From contig JBOZIK010000001.1 of NCBI GenBank assembly GCA_051453625.1, forward strand, positions 241,720,848-241,756,633: a stretch of DNA of 35,786 bases. The letters run 5' to 3'. The translations under genes and the position numbers were made by a program. The stretch comes from Welwitschia mirabilis. Its lineage: Eukaryota > Gnetophyta > Gnetopsida > Welwitschiales. Under the pieces are notes generated by a model, which was given only the letters and a program-made list of their open reading frames with translations, made no database searches and had not been told where the DNA came from. Of the stretch, positions 1 through 12,541 are shown one piece after another; the first letter of the stretch is position 1, and each line of letters opens with the position of its first letter.

Positions 1-2317
1 GTGGATGACAGACAGGACGACAACCTTAGTAACATGCATAGGAAACCCATGGAGCTAATGATATCACATGGGCACACAACCCAAGGTAAGAAGGCAGCAT
101 CATCCCTACTGTCATGTGGACGATGGATAGGATGATAACTTTTTTTACACTGCAACAATAAATTGCATTGTAACAAATGCCAAATGGGCCATGTGGGTGG
201 CTAGGATTTTCTTAAGGACGTCTAGGGTTACAGTTCATTGTAAAACTATAAATNNNNNNNNNNNNNNNNNNNNNNNNNNNNNNNNNNNNNNNNNNNNNNN
301 NNNNNNNNNNNNNNNNNNNNNNNNNNNNNNNNNNNNNNNNNNNNNNNNNNNNNNNNNNNNNNNNNNNNNNNNNNNNNNNNNNNNNNNNNNNNNNNNNNNN
401 NNNNNNNNNNNNNNNNNNNNNNNNNNNNNNNNNNNNNNNNNNNNNNNNNNNNNNNNNNNNNNNNNNNNNNNNNNNNNNNNNNNNNNNNNNNNNNNNNNNN
501 NNNNNNNNNGAGGTTGACCTTGGTTAGTAGTAGGTTTGCATTGCATTTCTATTTCATTTCCATATTGCATTTCATATTCTACTTGATAGATCTAATAGTT
601 TATGTTAGTTAAGAATTAGTAGATACTCTTTTTGATTGATGTAAATTATAGAAAGAATAGTCTTTGTGATAGAAAGGCTAAAAGCTAATCCTTGTGACAT
701 AAGGATTAGGAACCAAGTGAATTCATTTTATTTCCATTTCCATTCACTTGCATTTCATTTACTTAACTATTTACTTTTAGTTAAGTAAAAGATAAAATAC
801 CGAAAACTACCTTTGAAAATCAATTCTCTAACTCTGAGCCTAGTGCCTTCGTTGGGATTGCAACATTCGGGTGAACTCCTGTCTATACTAGTGNNNNNNN
901 NNNNNNNNNNNNNNNNNNNNNNNNNNNNNNNNNNNNNNNNNNNNNNNNNNNNNNNNNNNNNNNNNNNNNNNNNNNNNNNNNNNNNNNNNNNNNAGTGTGT
1001 GTCTTTTTGCAAGTTATATCATTTACAGGTTTACCTAAGGACTTCAAGATTGCATAAATTCACACCACAATAATGTACTACCTTAGTTTTATAAAAGTAA
1101 TAAATGGTAAAATGACAACTTCTAGCATTTTTGGTATCTTTACAATTTCTTGTACTTGTGAAATCTACTCTATGATGATTTGTACAAGAATGTCAAACCA
1201 AAATAGTTTCCTAGTAATATGTAAGGACTATTTTTATTTTTTAGTTTTTGAAAATCTCTTTCATGAAAATTTTCATGATCTTATTTCTTTTTAGTAGAAG
1301 AATGTTTTAGTTGCATGCATTCATAAATAAATAGATATTCAAATTTGCATTTGATGCAAATCCTTCTTTTTTCCAAGACATTTAGTAACTAACAATCTTT
1401 ATTATTCCTCTTGATATATTTTTATTTTTGTCTTCTTCATCCAATTATAAAGGCTTGCATTACATATTAATGTAGGTTGTCCCTAGAAGACTCTCCTTCT
1501 TATTTTTTTAATTTTTGGCTTTCCAAAGAGCTTTCTTATGATTCTTGAGTCAATTCTTTTCTTCTTCTTAGATATTAGCTTCATTAACATCTTAGGAATT
1601 TTTCAAATTACTGCATGATGGAGACACAGAATAATCTTTTCTTTCCGCATGCATATGATAGCCTACATTAAAATCTTAGAGCATAACTAATTTATCAACA
1701 TAGTTCTCTCACTGACATAGCATCTTATTGTTTTGCAATCTTGATTTTTAGGAATCATGCATCTTATTTCAACAAGTTGTCTTGAGTGGAAAAGTACTAG
1801 ATGTTAACCCAAATCATTATAATATCCATGTTTCATAATATTATATTGTATTCTAATGTTAGCGCTCATTTTACAAGTGGTTAGGATATAAATTCATGTT
1901 AAACAGATTTTTACTTGTATATCATAATTTTAAGGGTAACGTTTAAAACTCCAATATTTTTTTCAAGGTTTTGGACTATTTGGTGTTTATCTATTTCCTC
2001 ACGTTATGATTTTTATATTTATGAGATTGCTTTTTGAGTGAAATTATCTTTTTACCTTGGATTATAATGTGGTCACTCATAGAATTAAAGCTTTGAATTA
2101 CTTCCCAAGGATGTACACTTCACAGATGCTAAATATCATTAATTATCTATGTGGTTTTTATTTCAGCTTATTGTTTATCTTGATTCTTTCTTAATGTCTA
2201 AATCTTTTATTTTGGAAACTTGTTTAGAAATGTATACGCTAAACCAATTGACTACTCACGAATATACTTTGTCCTTAGATTACAAGAGTTTATAAAGACA
2301 TCTCCACAAATTCTTGC
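1..2317. other. AT-rich intergenic sequence, nothing recognised
   Basis: No coding region, RNA gene or recognisable element was found on either strand. Gaps occupy 254-509 and 894-993. The open frames here are short, AT-driven and show no familiar motif. The stretch 520-790 is rich in repeated catttc/ttcattt words, a low-complexity texture often seen in plant retroelement leader DNA, but no PBS, LTR end or Gag motif could be placed. Confidence 0.6.
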
Positions 2318-2491
2318 TTACTTATTCAAGTTCTATAAACACGAAACAAGAGTANNNNNNNNNNNNNNNNNNNNNNNNNNNNNNNNNNNNNNNNNNNNNN
2401 NNNNNNNNNNNNNNNNNNNNNNNNNNNNNNNNNNNNNNNNNNNNNNNNNNNNNNTTACTTATTCAAGTTCTAGAAACACGAAACAAGAGTA
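2318..2491. repeat. 37-bp direct repeat flanking a 100-N gap
   Basis: The 37 bases at 2,318-2,354 recur at 2,455-2,491 with a single difference (ttctataaac versus ttctagaaac). The 100-N gap 2,355-2,454 lies exactly between them. The copies abut both gap edges, so this is either a true short tandem repeat that stopped the assembly or two unmerged overlapping contig ends. Confidence 0.85.
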
Positions 2492-5400
2492 ATCATAACA
2501 TAAAATTCATATTAAAACAATAAGTACTTATATATTTTAGAATTTAGAAATTAGAAACAATTTAAACTTTACGTCTGCTCTTGAGGGTTTTATAAAATTT
2601 AAGATTTCACATTCATTGAAAAGTGTTTTCTTACTTATGAATTTTAAAATTCCATAGCACATATGTTCTATGGCATCTTTAGCTAGTTTGAATTTTTTAT
2701 CCTTAGGTGATAAATATGCATCTTCATGTTTGAAACAATTAATTTACAAATTTGTATGAGGATGTTTGTTTTAATTCTTCCCACTTCAAAAGTTACTTTT
2801 TCTATTGAATTTGTTTGTTCACTCTTTATATAAGACATTGATCAGTAAATTGATGTTCACCTGATATGGGAATGTGCATTCTCTTTTTAAAGGATGTTCA
2901 CCCTCAATGATCCTTTATGCCATTACCCCAGTCCTCTTTTTATTATTTCGTATTTATTTTTCTAGATAGTTTCATGTCCTATGTATAAGCATTGATAAAG
3001 TAGGAGGATCTCTAGTTTGAGTTGTCTTGATCCGAAGTCCACATTTCTAACTCAATAATTGATTGTTACTCCTCCTTGACTTCCTTAGATTCAACCAGCA
3101 TTAAATGAGATGTTCAAAGACAAACTAGAATTCACTAGCTAGCCTAATATTTTCTTGAGTAATTTTAGCTAGAACGATTTCTTTGTCACATATGAAATAT
3201 CTTAAAGTTGAAGAACAATCCTCTACATCAAGGGAGCAGATTGCTAAAAGAACAACAAATCTAAAATAACTTTTGCACCAAGAGGAAAAATTAAGTTATT
3301 TACAACTATTATCTTTGTGCAAAGATTATATGAATTATAACTATAGCTCATAAAAATCACAAATTGAAGTGAAAGAGATGCATATTCTTAAGCTTAATAG
3401 GTGTGAAGGTAGTTTACCAAAATTACTACATTACAGTTTAAATTATAGGTGATGTATGATAGATAGGTTTTAAGAACAAAGGTAAGACTTATGACCTATG
3501 ACTCTTATACACACATCAAACTTATTGAGAAACCTTCCTCATCAATGAGTGATACTCTACAAATATCTCCAAGAAGAATTTGGCAGCTATATAGGTTTTT
3601 CCCCCCATGAATTTTACTGATGCTGCTTAGCTAGCATTACATTATTACATTGTATTCTTATTATCACAAGTTAAAGCCTTTAATTTCTTGCATCTTTAAT
3701 CCCTATCTATTTTAGATTACAAGTTATCTTAGCTATAAAATAAGAAGGACTAGTGATTTCTAATAATTTTATAGCACATCAATAAGAGTAACATGAAATG
3801 AACAAAATAAGAAGTTAAATCTTCATATTTATGTTCAAGTTTTAATGGATTAAATATAGATAAATAAAACTATGCATAACTACTATAGAACAATATCCAT
3901 CATGTATTGTGAATAATTATATTATGCTACTCCAAAAATTAACTTTTTTACTAAATAGTAGATTATTACACCTAATACATATAATTACAACCTTACTAAC
4001 ATGGGTGGGGAAAGTTAATAATGAAATAGGAATTTTAATTTTTGAGAGTACATAACACTTGAATATTAAAAGAGAGAACAAAAAAAATCATGCTTAGGAA
4101 TAGATCATGGACATTCATATAAATATTCTCATGGAATTTCTGCATTAAAAAAATAATTTGTCAATTCATACTATTATACCTCTTGCACTTGTTAATCCTT
4201 TAACTTCTTGTCATTGGTGTTATTTTCCATCCTTCTTTTGTTGTATATTATGGTGAATTTCCCCCTTGTTGCTCATTCTTCTTTTAGGAAAACTAGCATA
4301 CATATCAATAGATTATGAAAAAGAGGTCAAAATTGCTAATAACAATCCTATTTTATAAAAAGACTATGAGATGCCTAATGGAAAAGTAATTAGATTTCAT
4401 TCTGAGATATTCAAATTTATAAAGTGCTTTTCTATCTCTCCTTAAGGGGTATGGAGGATCTTGGAATTCATAACACTATCTACAAATATATAATGAAATG
4501 TGACATAGACATCTGTAGAGACTTCTCCAATAGCATCATTCTTAGTGGCAATTCAATAATGTTTCCTTATATTTAAGATAATATCATCAAAGAAATCATT
4601 GAAAATTAATTCTGAAATATTAATTATACTTAGAATAATAGTTTCTTATTTATAAATCACACTACCAATGTAAAGTCATACTCTTTCAACATGAAAACAT
4701 ACTTTTTCCATCATTTTGCAATGTTTGATAGCACTACATTCTTTATCTATGTTATGCTCTCTAGAACCACATTTAGTGTTGTTACTCATGAAGCCTCTTC
4801 TTCTATAAATTTTACCTCTTTATAAAGACATAGAAATAGTAGAAATAGCTTCATATTTATAAAAATATGAACATCTATTAACTTCTGTTAAAAGTCTATA
4901 TTAAAAATGTAGCACTTTTATGGTTTAGTCTATTCTCAGGAAAGAATAATATTTTCAACTTACAATAGGCCTAATCACAGGTCCATTTGTTAATGTTTTG
5001 ATCTTTTATCTATTACCCTTATTATGGACCCCCTATCTCTAGTACTTTTCCAATCATTAATTACATTCTTATTATTTATTAGATCATCTTTTATGTCCTA
5101 ATTAACTTTTTTTATTTCTCTACCTTTACTTCACTACTTTCAAATACCTCATAGTTAGAAATATAAACTAACATTTACTTGGTTATCTTTTTCATCCTAT
5201 TAACTCCATTTAATATAATTTAGGACTCATGCTTACAAACTTTCTTCTTCATATTTAAAGTCTAATCTTATTATGGACATCCCAATATTACTTGTTAAAC
5301 ATTTCAAATAAATATCTTATCCAAGGATTACACTTTTCTCTACATGTCTCTAAATATCATGGCCACAGATTCTATGATCTTTAAAAAAAGTCAAATCAGA

Positions 5401-5962
5401 ATTATAAAAACAACTTTATACTCTAAGATAAATAAAATGGACATAGTTATGATTAGACTTGTAAAAAGACATTTAAGTACAAAGTAAACAAAACCACTAG
5501 TAATAGTTTTAAATCATTGAATTTAGAAATAATTCTATGAAAGCCATGTTTAAGTTTATATAATTTTAGAACTAATAACTANNNNNNNNNNATATAATAT
5601 TATTAGGGTTTTCAACATGCTAAAGAGTAATTACATTTTTTCATATAACATCCTAGCTAAATTTTAAACCCATAATTAGTGATTTAGCATTGTCACTATG
5701 GTTAGGTACTTTGACACTGTATTAGTATTAGACTACTTAATATGTATTCTGCATTCTCACTATTATTGATGTTCCTTTATGATAATTTACCTTATATTAA
5801 GACTATTATAGGAATACATGAAATGGCATCATTACATACATTATCATCATCTAATAAATCTATTTATATGAGGGACAAGAGCTACCTGTTTATGAATAGG
5901 TATTACAAGACCAATTCCATTAAAAGTTATACCTATAATTTCAAAAAGTAATACGTACTTAA
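2492..5962. other. AT-rich intergenic sequence, nothing recognised
   Basis: About 3.5 kb with stops in all frames and no motif that I can assign. A 10-N gap lies at 5,582-5,591. I looked here for the 5' terminal inverted repeat of the CACTA element that follows (an end beginning CACTA) and found no convincing candidate. A short open frame at 5,742-5,951 has no recognisable similarity. Confidence 0.55.
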
Positions 5963-7890
5963 TTGTCTAATATTAATATGTATAGGGCATGTAAGGAGTA
6001 TGAGAATGATGTAAACAAATTCATAGGATTTGCAATTAACAATAATTTTAGTTTTAAAGGCATACTTTACTCATGTATGAAATGCTACAACTCTTATTAT
6101 CAACAGTTAAATATAGTTTTTGAGCATCTTTTATGCAAAGGCATGGATTGTACATATATAAATTGTATTATGCATTGGGGAAATATTAGTATAACACTAT
6201 GATTAATGTAGTGGCAAAAATATAATACAAGATGATCCTATCTCCATTGTGAAAGAAGCCTTCATGTTCTTTGATGATGGGAAGCAATTACATAAAGGAA
6301 AAAACACCATGGATTTCTTAAATTCTGACAATTTTAGTGGTAATGTAAAAAATGTAGAATATAATAGATTAACCAAAGAAGATAAGAAGCCATTATATCC
6401 TAGTGGCATAAAATATTTAAATCTTTCTATGATTATTAAATTACTTACTATTAAAGTAATGGTTGAATGACCAAATTTGACATTTTCAATGTTTCTTGAT
6501 TTCTTACACAACTCTTTTCTAGAAGGTAATACAATTTCAAGTTCTTATAATCAATTAAAAATAACACTTCACTTCCTAAGTATGAAATGTAATAAAATAC
6601 ATGCATGCCCTAATGACTGTGTGTTATAATAGAAGAAGCATGGGAAGAAAAATAAATGTCCTCAATGTGATGCATCTAGATGAATATCAAAGAGAGGTCC
6701 CAAGGATAGTAAGCCAAAGAAAAAATTACCTACCAAAGTGTTGTGATACTTTCCATTAATTCCAAGGCTACAAAGGCTTTATGAATCATCAACAACAAAG
6801 GAACATATGATATAACATTTGAAAATGTAGATAGACCATGGGATAATGATATATCCAAGAGATTATATCTTATGGAAAAATATTAATGAATCACATGATG
6901 AATTTAAATTCGAACTTAGATAGGTAAGACTTGGTATTACAACATATGAATTTATTGCTTTTAAGATGCTTTTTACTTCTTATAGTTATTGGCTAGTTAT
7001 GACAGTTGTCTATAACTTGTCACTCTGGCTATGTATGAAAAGGCCTTATGTAATGCTTTATTTACTCATACCTGGCCCTAAGAAACTAGGAGAAGATGTT
7101 GATGTCTACCTTTAACCTCTTATTAAATAATTAAAGCTACTATGGTATGAGGGATCAAAAACCTTTGATACACTTAGTAAGAAGTTTTTTACATGAAAGT
7201 AGTACTACTTTGAATGATAAATGATATTCCAACAAATGAAAACATTTTAGTATGAATCATGAAGGGGAGATTAGGATGTCCCATATGTGCTTATAAGACC
7301 AATTCTCTATGGTTGCATCATATAGTGAAAAACATTACTATCATAGGCATAGAAGATTCTGTAATAAGAATCATAGGTATAGATGAAGAAAGAGACCTTT
7401 TAATGGTAAACTAAAAGAAAAAGAAGAACCCATGCCACTAAGGAGTGATAAGATTCATTTCCAGCTTGACAATATGGATTAAAATTAGGGAAAGTTCATT
7501 TCTAAACATCAATAAAAGAAGACAAAAATGCCAAAACATAGAAAGAAAGAAAACCAATTAAAGGCCACTCCATTCAAGAAAGTTAAAAGGCCACAAAACA
7601 AATGAAAGGAAGTCAATTTGTGCATTCCAAGGGAAGAGAATATCAACAGATGGAAAAAGAGATTAATACCATTTACTCTTCCATATTAGAAGGTAACAAA
7701 AGTTTATGAGATATATTAATAATAAATACTTTTTCTTCTTTATGCTTTCATTTAATACCTTGTTCATTTCTAACATGTACATATGATCATGATATTCGAC
7801 ATAATTTGGATGTTATGCTTATTAAAAAGAATGTTTGTGATAGCTTGCTAAGCACTATCCTAAATATTAAAGTAAAATAAAGGACAAGCT
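5963..7890 (+). pseudogene. CACTA (En/Spm) TNP2-type transposase, decayed
   Basis: This is a broken DNA transposon transposase; in intact relatives the protein binds the CACTA ends and catalyses cut-and-paste movement. The start at 5,963 gives an N-terminal transposase-associated region with YRACKEYENDVNKFIGFA and later EHLLCKGMD. Next come KKPLYPSGIKYLNLS (about 6,385-6,430), the cysteine motif IHACPNDCVLY (from 6,597) with CPQCDASR (from about 6,655), then KVL.YFPLIPRLQRLYESS (about 6,735-6,795). The TNP2 core follows: NLSLWLCMKRPYVMLYLLIP and GPKKLGEDVDVYL (about 7,010-7,115), then GRLGCPICAYKTNSLWL (about 7,265-7,315). A further block, RHNLDVMLIKKNVCDSLL, lies near 7,800-7,860. The order is that of plant TNP2 proteins. 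Many stops and frame changes make it non-functional. About 100 bases of non-coding DNA separate LPY.K (near 7,690) from RHNLDVM, where the family protein is normally continuous; this is an intron or a small insertion. No terminal inverted repeats were found. The family call is strong; exact boundaries are not. Confidence 0.88.
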
Positions 7891-8434
7891 TGAAGGGATG
7901 ACAACCTTTTAAGTTATTCCATTAATTCAAATAAACCTCTTTAATTGTGAAATTCTTCCTCAGAATGTTAAGTATCCAAATTCTCCTAAAATGCCTTCAA
8001 ATATATTAAAGATTGTACATTTATGTAACTAACACATTAAATCTTCATTATTATTAAAAACCTATCTAAACATACCTCAATGTCTTACAAAATCATTTCT
8101 CCATCAAATACATACAATTTGACATCATAACATATACTTATCATAAATATCAATATCAGTAATTAACAAATTTTTCGAACAACATTCCATCTTATTTAAT
8201 AATTTATAGGGTATTGAAGGAAGATTTGTTTGACAAATCTTATTTATCATTTCAAGTTACTTTGCACATGATCCTTCTTATTTTAAAAAAATGAAAATCT
8301 TATAACTACAAATAAATTTCTAGGATTATAAAGTTCTTTATAAAATGGGTCAAATGGTTTGATATTCCAAGAAAGAAAGCTTCTACTAGTAAGATTCTTA
8401 TTATCCTTTATTTGATGACTAATGAATTGCCTTA
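7891..8434. other. Junction between CACTA and gypsy remnants, nothing recognised
   Basis: AT-rich DNA between the last recognisable CACTA block and the first clear block of a Ty3/gypsy polyprotein. The region after 8,330 may be the decayed upstream part of that gypsy integrase C-terminus, but no motif is secure. Confidence 0.5.
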
Positions 8435-8716
8435 CTTTCACAATTATCTTCATTTCCTAATGTATTTCATGTTTTATTATTGAGAAAATGTATATCTAAG
8501 GTAATAAAGATTATTTTAATTTAAGATGTGGATATTTAGCTAGAATGTATATTTGAAGTTTGATCAATTAAAGTTTTGGATTAAAAGAAAGCTATACTCA
8601 AAGGAAGTTACTTGGAAATTTAAAATAGATGTATTGTAGTGAAGAACTAAGCTTTCTTATTCAAGTTTCAAGGACAAACTTTTTAGGGGGTGGAGAAATC
8701 TCAAGGGGTGGAGAAA
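8435..8716 (+). pseudogene. C-terminal end of a Ty3/gypsy Gag-Pol polyprotein
   Basis: Read from 8,435 the + strand gives LSQLSSFPNVFHVLLLRKCI. This corresponds to the block after the chromovirus integrase core, whose family pattern is LPP.LS..HNVFHVS.LRK. Later fragments KVLD.KKAILKGS and FKFQGQTF (up to about 8,685) match the usual tail of these polyproteins, after which a purine-rich tract and an LTR start. Several in-frame stops are present. The rest of the polyprotein is not upstream: the CACTA remnant occupies that position, so this element was truncated by deletion or rearrangement. The same block occurs on the opposite strand in the element at 16.1-20.3 kb. Family assignment rests on the conserved VFHV..LRK motif and the downstream PPT/LTR context. 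Confidence 0.75.
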
Positions 8717-8722
8717 TGTCAC
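8687..8722 (+). repeat. Duplicated polypurine tract and LTR start
   Basis: Two adjacent 18-base units, ggggtggagaaatctcaa (8,687-8,704) and ggggtggagaaatgtcac (8,705-8,722). Each has the form of a gypsy polypurine tract running into TG/TC at an LTR edge. The second unit leads into TGTCACATTTAAA, the likely LTR start at 8,717. Confidence 0.7.
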
Positions 8723-9880
8723 ATTTAAATTTTTTAAGGTTCAATTATTTACCCTAAAACATTAAATAAAAACTAAATAGAAATAATTTTTATCTAGTGG
8801 AACCTACTTAGCTAAGATAATTGCTAGATTTCTTATTTATTATTTTATTATCCAAGATGTAATCACTTTGTAAAAATTTATTACAATGTAATTAGTATTT
8901 TAAGTGCTTTCTTTTTTTTGTAATGTCTATAATTGATAATATTATTTTTGTAGTATTTTCTTATTTATTAATGATAATCCTTTAGTGGGTAAGTTAATTA
9001 CATTAATATTATTTTATTTTCTTTCTATAACTATTACATTTAAAATACCATGATTAGCATATTTTCTTGATTTAATGTAAATAAAAGATTCTTGTAAGAG
9101 TTATAATTATTAAAATGCATTATGTTAGCTTATTTTAACATTTTATTTTAGTAATGCACGCTAAACTAAAGCCCATAATTATGATGCTACATTTTGTTTT
9201 ATTAGAGGTCAGCATGTACCCATTTTTGTAATTAGTTATTTTTTAAGCATTACTTATTTATTTATTATTATGAATAAAGATGAACCTAGTGGCTAGACAA
9301 GGTAATGATTAGGGATTATGGAATTCTTGCCATCTTTCTTTTCAAATAGTATCTCTTCATATCCTTATAACTCTTCATATTTCTACATCATCTTGCTATA
9401 AATAGTACTTCATTCTCCTCTTATATGTTTCAATTTTAAGAAATCATCTGTTGTATGATCTTGTTGATTTCATAACTTGGAGCTTATAAAGCATTGAAGT
9501 CTTAGAATTCTTTAAAGACTTCAAAAGATCACAANNNNNNNNNNNNNNNNNNNNNNNNNNNNNNNNTTTTGTATGTTTTTCTACATAGCCTTGTAAATCT
9601 TACATAAACCCACTATTCCTTATATTCATCTTTGACATGTTGAATTACTTGTGAAAACCTTATGAATCCTTATTTATCTTCTTGTTATATATTTTTAATC
9701 GAGTCTTGTAAATTTTACATTTAAGCCATCTTGAAATTATCTTATAATTGACCATTAACCTTTATTCGGACATGTTAAATTAAGAAATTAAAACTAGCTG
9801 GGGTAACTAATTGTTCATAGTTTAGTAAGTGATACTCTCTGATATAAGTCTTGAGGTCATGGGACCAAATCTCCAAAAAG
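8717..9880 (+). mobile_element. LTR (3' LTR) of the truncated gypsy element; end uncertain
   Basis: The start TGTCA directly follows the polypurine tract, as expected for a 3' LTR, and resembles the TGTCATGTCCC start of the inner element's LTR on the other strand. A TATA box lies about 680 bases in. The sequence around that TATA box and about 100 bases beyond it resembles the same part of the inner element's LTR, including the shared words acttcattct and aacttggagctt, so the two families are related. A 32-N gap lies at 9,535-9,566. I could not find the LTR's terminal CA, so the end given is only a guess; related LTRs here are over 3 kb. Confidence 0.6.
9396..9405 (+). promoter_or_regulatory. 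TATA box of the LTR
   Basis: CTATAAATAG, a full plant TATA-box match, about 680 bases into the LTR. The context gctataaatagtacttcatt is nearly the same as that of the TATA box in the inner element's 5' LTR on the opposite strand, which supports a retroelement core promoter. Confidence 0.7.
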
Positions 9881-10953
9881 AAAAGGAAAAATGTGATTTA
9901 ATTTACCATTTCATCCATTCTAGTTGTGTGCAACTGGATTACTGGAAATTATTGTGAAATAATAGTAAAGAAGATAATATGAAACTGAAGTCTTGGTTAC
10001 ATCTTGGATTATTTTAGCAGTGCATTCTTAGATTATTCTAACTATACATTCTTGGATATTCTTATAATTCCTTACCTTGTGCTTGGGAATCCTATATTTA
10101 CCTATTCCTTACCATGGACCATTTTAAGAACTATGATGATTATAGTTCTCACACCCTATTTTCATGTATAGGAATTACTATAAAGGATGATGCTAAAAGA
10201 TCTAATGGTTGCATACAACTAGGTTTCATCTACATGTTTTCATATGTTGTTGCATGAATAATAATTAAAGGACCATATGTATCCTAGAGAATTGTGCATA
10301 TTTGTTGATAATTTATCTAGTTTTTTTACTAAAGCTTGTATTTGGCAAGGGCAATAAGAGATGTTTTACAAGTTAATTATATAGTGTGTTTACTTGTCTT
10401 GTAGAAAGATTATGAATGTTTAGAAATTCTCTTTATTTTAAGAATATAGTTCTTAAAATGCCTTATTTTGCAAGTAGAGATTTATGGCTTGAGTTATGAG
10501 ATTTAATTCCAATAATATCTAGAGTGAGCATAATTTATTATGCTTTCTAAAAAACATTCTAGATGTAGATTTAGGACATCATGTGAAAAAGAAAGGTTAA
10601 AAACTTAAATTCAACTTTAATATACACATAGGAAAAAAGGACAAACGACAATGATTCTTTAATGCTAATAGTTTATCATCTTATTAATAGCACATTTGAG
10701 TATAATAGAATTGCTTGTAAAGTAGTCATCTAAGGAATACATGAATGGATCATATATCATATAATAAAAGAAGAATAAAAATTTAGAGTAAAAGTTACAT
10801 TTCATGGAACTAGTTATATGCACAGAAAGATAATATAAAAAGGAGAAATATTAAATAAGAAAATATAGAATTCATAGTTAAATAAACTTGCACATTTAAC
10901 TACAATTCTTTCATTGCTATTCAATTGGAATAAAGAAAAGAAAATTAAAAACA
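9881..10953. other. AT-rich sequence, nothing recognised
   Basis: No gene or element motif was found. Part of this may be the continuation of the LTR that begins at 8,717, whose end could not be located. Confidence 0.5.
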
Positions 10954-12106
10954 AAATACAAATTAAAGAAACTAAATTAAAGAGCCTAACTTAGATGCAT
11001 TTTAATAGCATTTCAACAAGGAATCCTTAAATACAACACATCTCATGAAATCAAATTGAAGATGTAACCAAGAAGCTTTGAAACCAANNNNNNNNNNNNN
11101 NNNNNNNNNNNNNNNNNNNNNNNNNNNNNNNNNNNNNNNNNNNNNNNNNNNNNNNNNNNNNNNNNNNNNNNNNNNNNNNNNNNNNNNAAATATAAATTAA
11201 AGAAACTAAATTAAAGAACCTAACTTAGATGCATTTTGATAGCATTTCAACAAGGAATCCTTAAATACAGCACATGTCATGGAATCAAACTGAAGATGTA
11301 ACAAAGAAGCTTTAAAACCAATATTTACTTATAATTACCTATTATAAAGTTCATTACTCATTGCTATCATCATTAAATATTTAATTAACATTGCAAGTTC
11401 ATTGTGAGTAGTTGAAAAATCTATTACATAGTCATGTCTTTCAATCTTTAATTGTTTTCATGAAATTGTAGTCATCACACAACAACATAATACTAATTGA
11501 ATATGTTNNNNNNNNNNNNNNNNNNNNNNNNNNNNNNNNNNNNNNNNNNNNNNNNNNNNNNNNNNNNNNNNNNNNNNNNNNNNNNNNNNNNNNNNNNNNN
11601 NNNNNNNTTTTAATAGCATTTCAACAAGGAATCCTTAAATACAACACATCTCATGAAATAAAATTGAAGATGTAACCAAGAAGCTTTGAAACCAATATTT
11701 GTTTTAGAAAAAATCTAGAAGTAAAAGAAGAGTTGAATGCATTTGTCAAGTTAGCTAAAATATCCAAATCTCTTTTTCAAAAGAGAAGGGTCACATTTAT
11801 AATGAATATCTATGGAAAGTTTTGGAAATATTACAATAGAATTCATATTTAACTAAATATTATTGTGACATATTTAGAATGCAGATTAATTTAATACTAC
11901 TTTCATCATTGAATTCTTTTTATTTACTTATAATTACCTATTATAAAGTTCATTACTCATTGTTATCATCGTTAAATATTTAATTAGCATTATAAGTTCA
12001 TTGTGAGTAGTTGAAATATCTATCACATAGTGATGTCTTTCCATCTTTAATTGTTTTCATGAAATTATAGTCATCACACAACAACATAATACTAATTGAA
12101 TATGTT
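10954..12106. repeat. Mosaic array: module M three times, module N twice
   Basis: Module M (about 134 bases, from aaataca to gaaaccaa) occurs at 10,954-11,087, 11,188-11,321 and, 5'-truncated by a gap, at 11,608-11,695. Module N (186 bases, from tatttacttataattacc to gaatatgtt) occurs at 11,322-11,507 and 11,921-12,106. In the second M-N copy the modules are adjacent; in the third about 225 bases of other sequence separate them. Copies look about 90-95% identical by eye. Both 100-N gaps (11,088-11,187 and 11,508-11,607) fall at module edges. Neither module has a recognisable identity. Confidence 0.85.
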
Positions 12107-12541
12107 GTTAATGCTTATTAATAGGTGATAGTTCTTCTTGTAATAGATGCATCAATTGATGATAATAGGAGATAAATCCTTTATACAGTTTTATTACACA
12201 TTATACTTGTAAACTAAATTTTGTTAGGTTGTTAATCACTTAGCAATAACATGAATATATTGTATTATAATGTTTCTCACAAAGCTATAATGTAGTCATA
12301 TGCATTTTATCTTAGATATTTATTACTGTAGTTTTTTTCCTAAGAAATAATAATTTTAAACTAAATTTGGTTATTTCTTCTATCATAAGATGCAAGTATT
12401 ATCACAAGACTTAGTAATGGGATATAAATCTTATTTTTAATTTATTGCTATTGCATAAGTTTGTTTTGTTGTTTTCTTCTTCTTATCACTAGGTGATAAT
12501 AATTTTGAACTTACTTCACTATGAGGTTTTTACTTAATGAT
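12107..12541. other. AT-rich sequence, nothing recognised
   Basis: Unique AT-rich DNA between the module array and the first piece of the outer element's LTR. No motif was identified. Confidence 0.5.

Noticed and set aside
10954-12106. A CRISPR-like array
   Set aside because: There are only three and two copies, with units of 134 and 186 bases and no regular spacers; the surrounding DNA is a plant transposon landscape.
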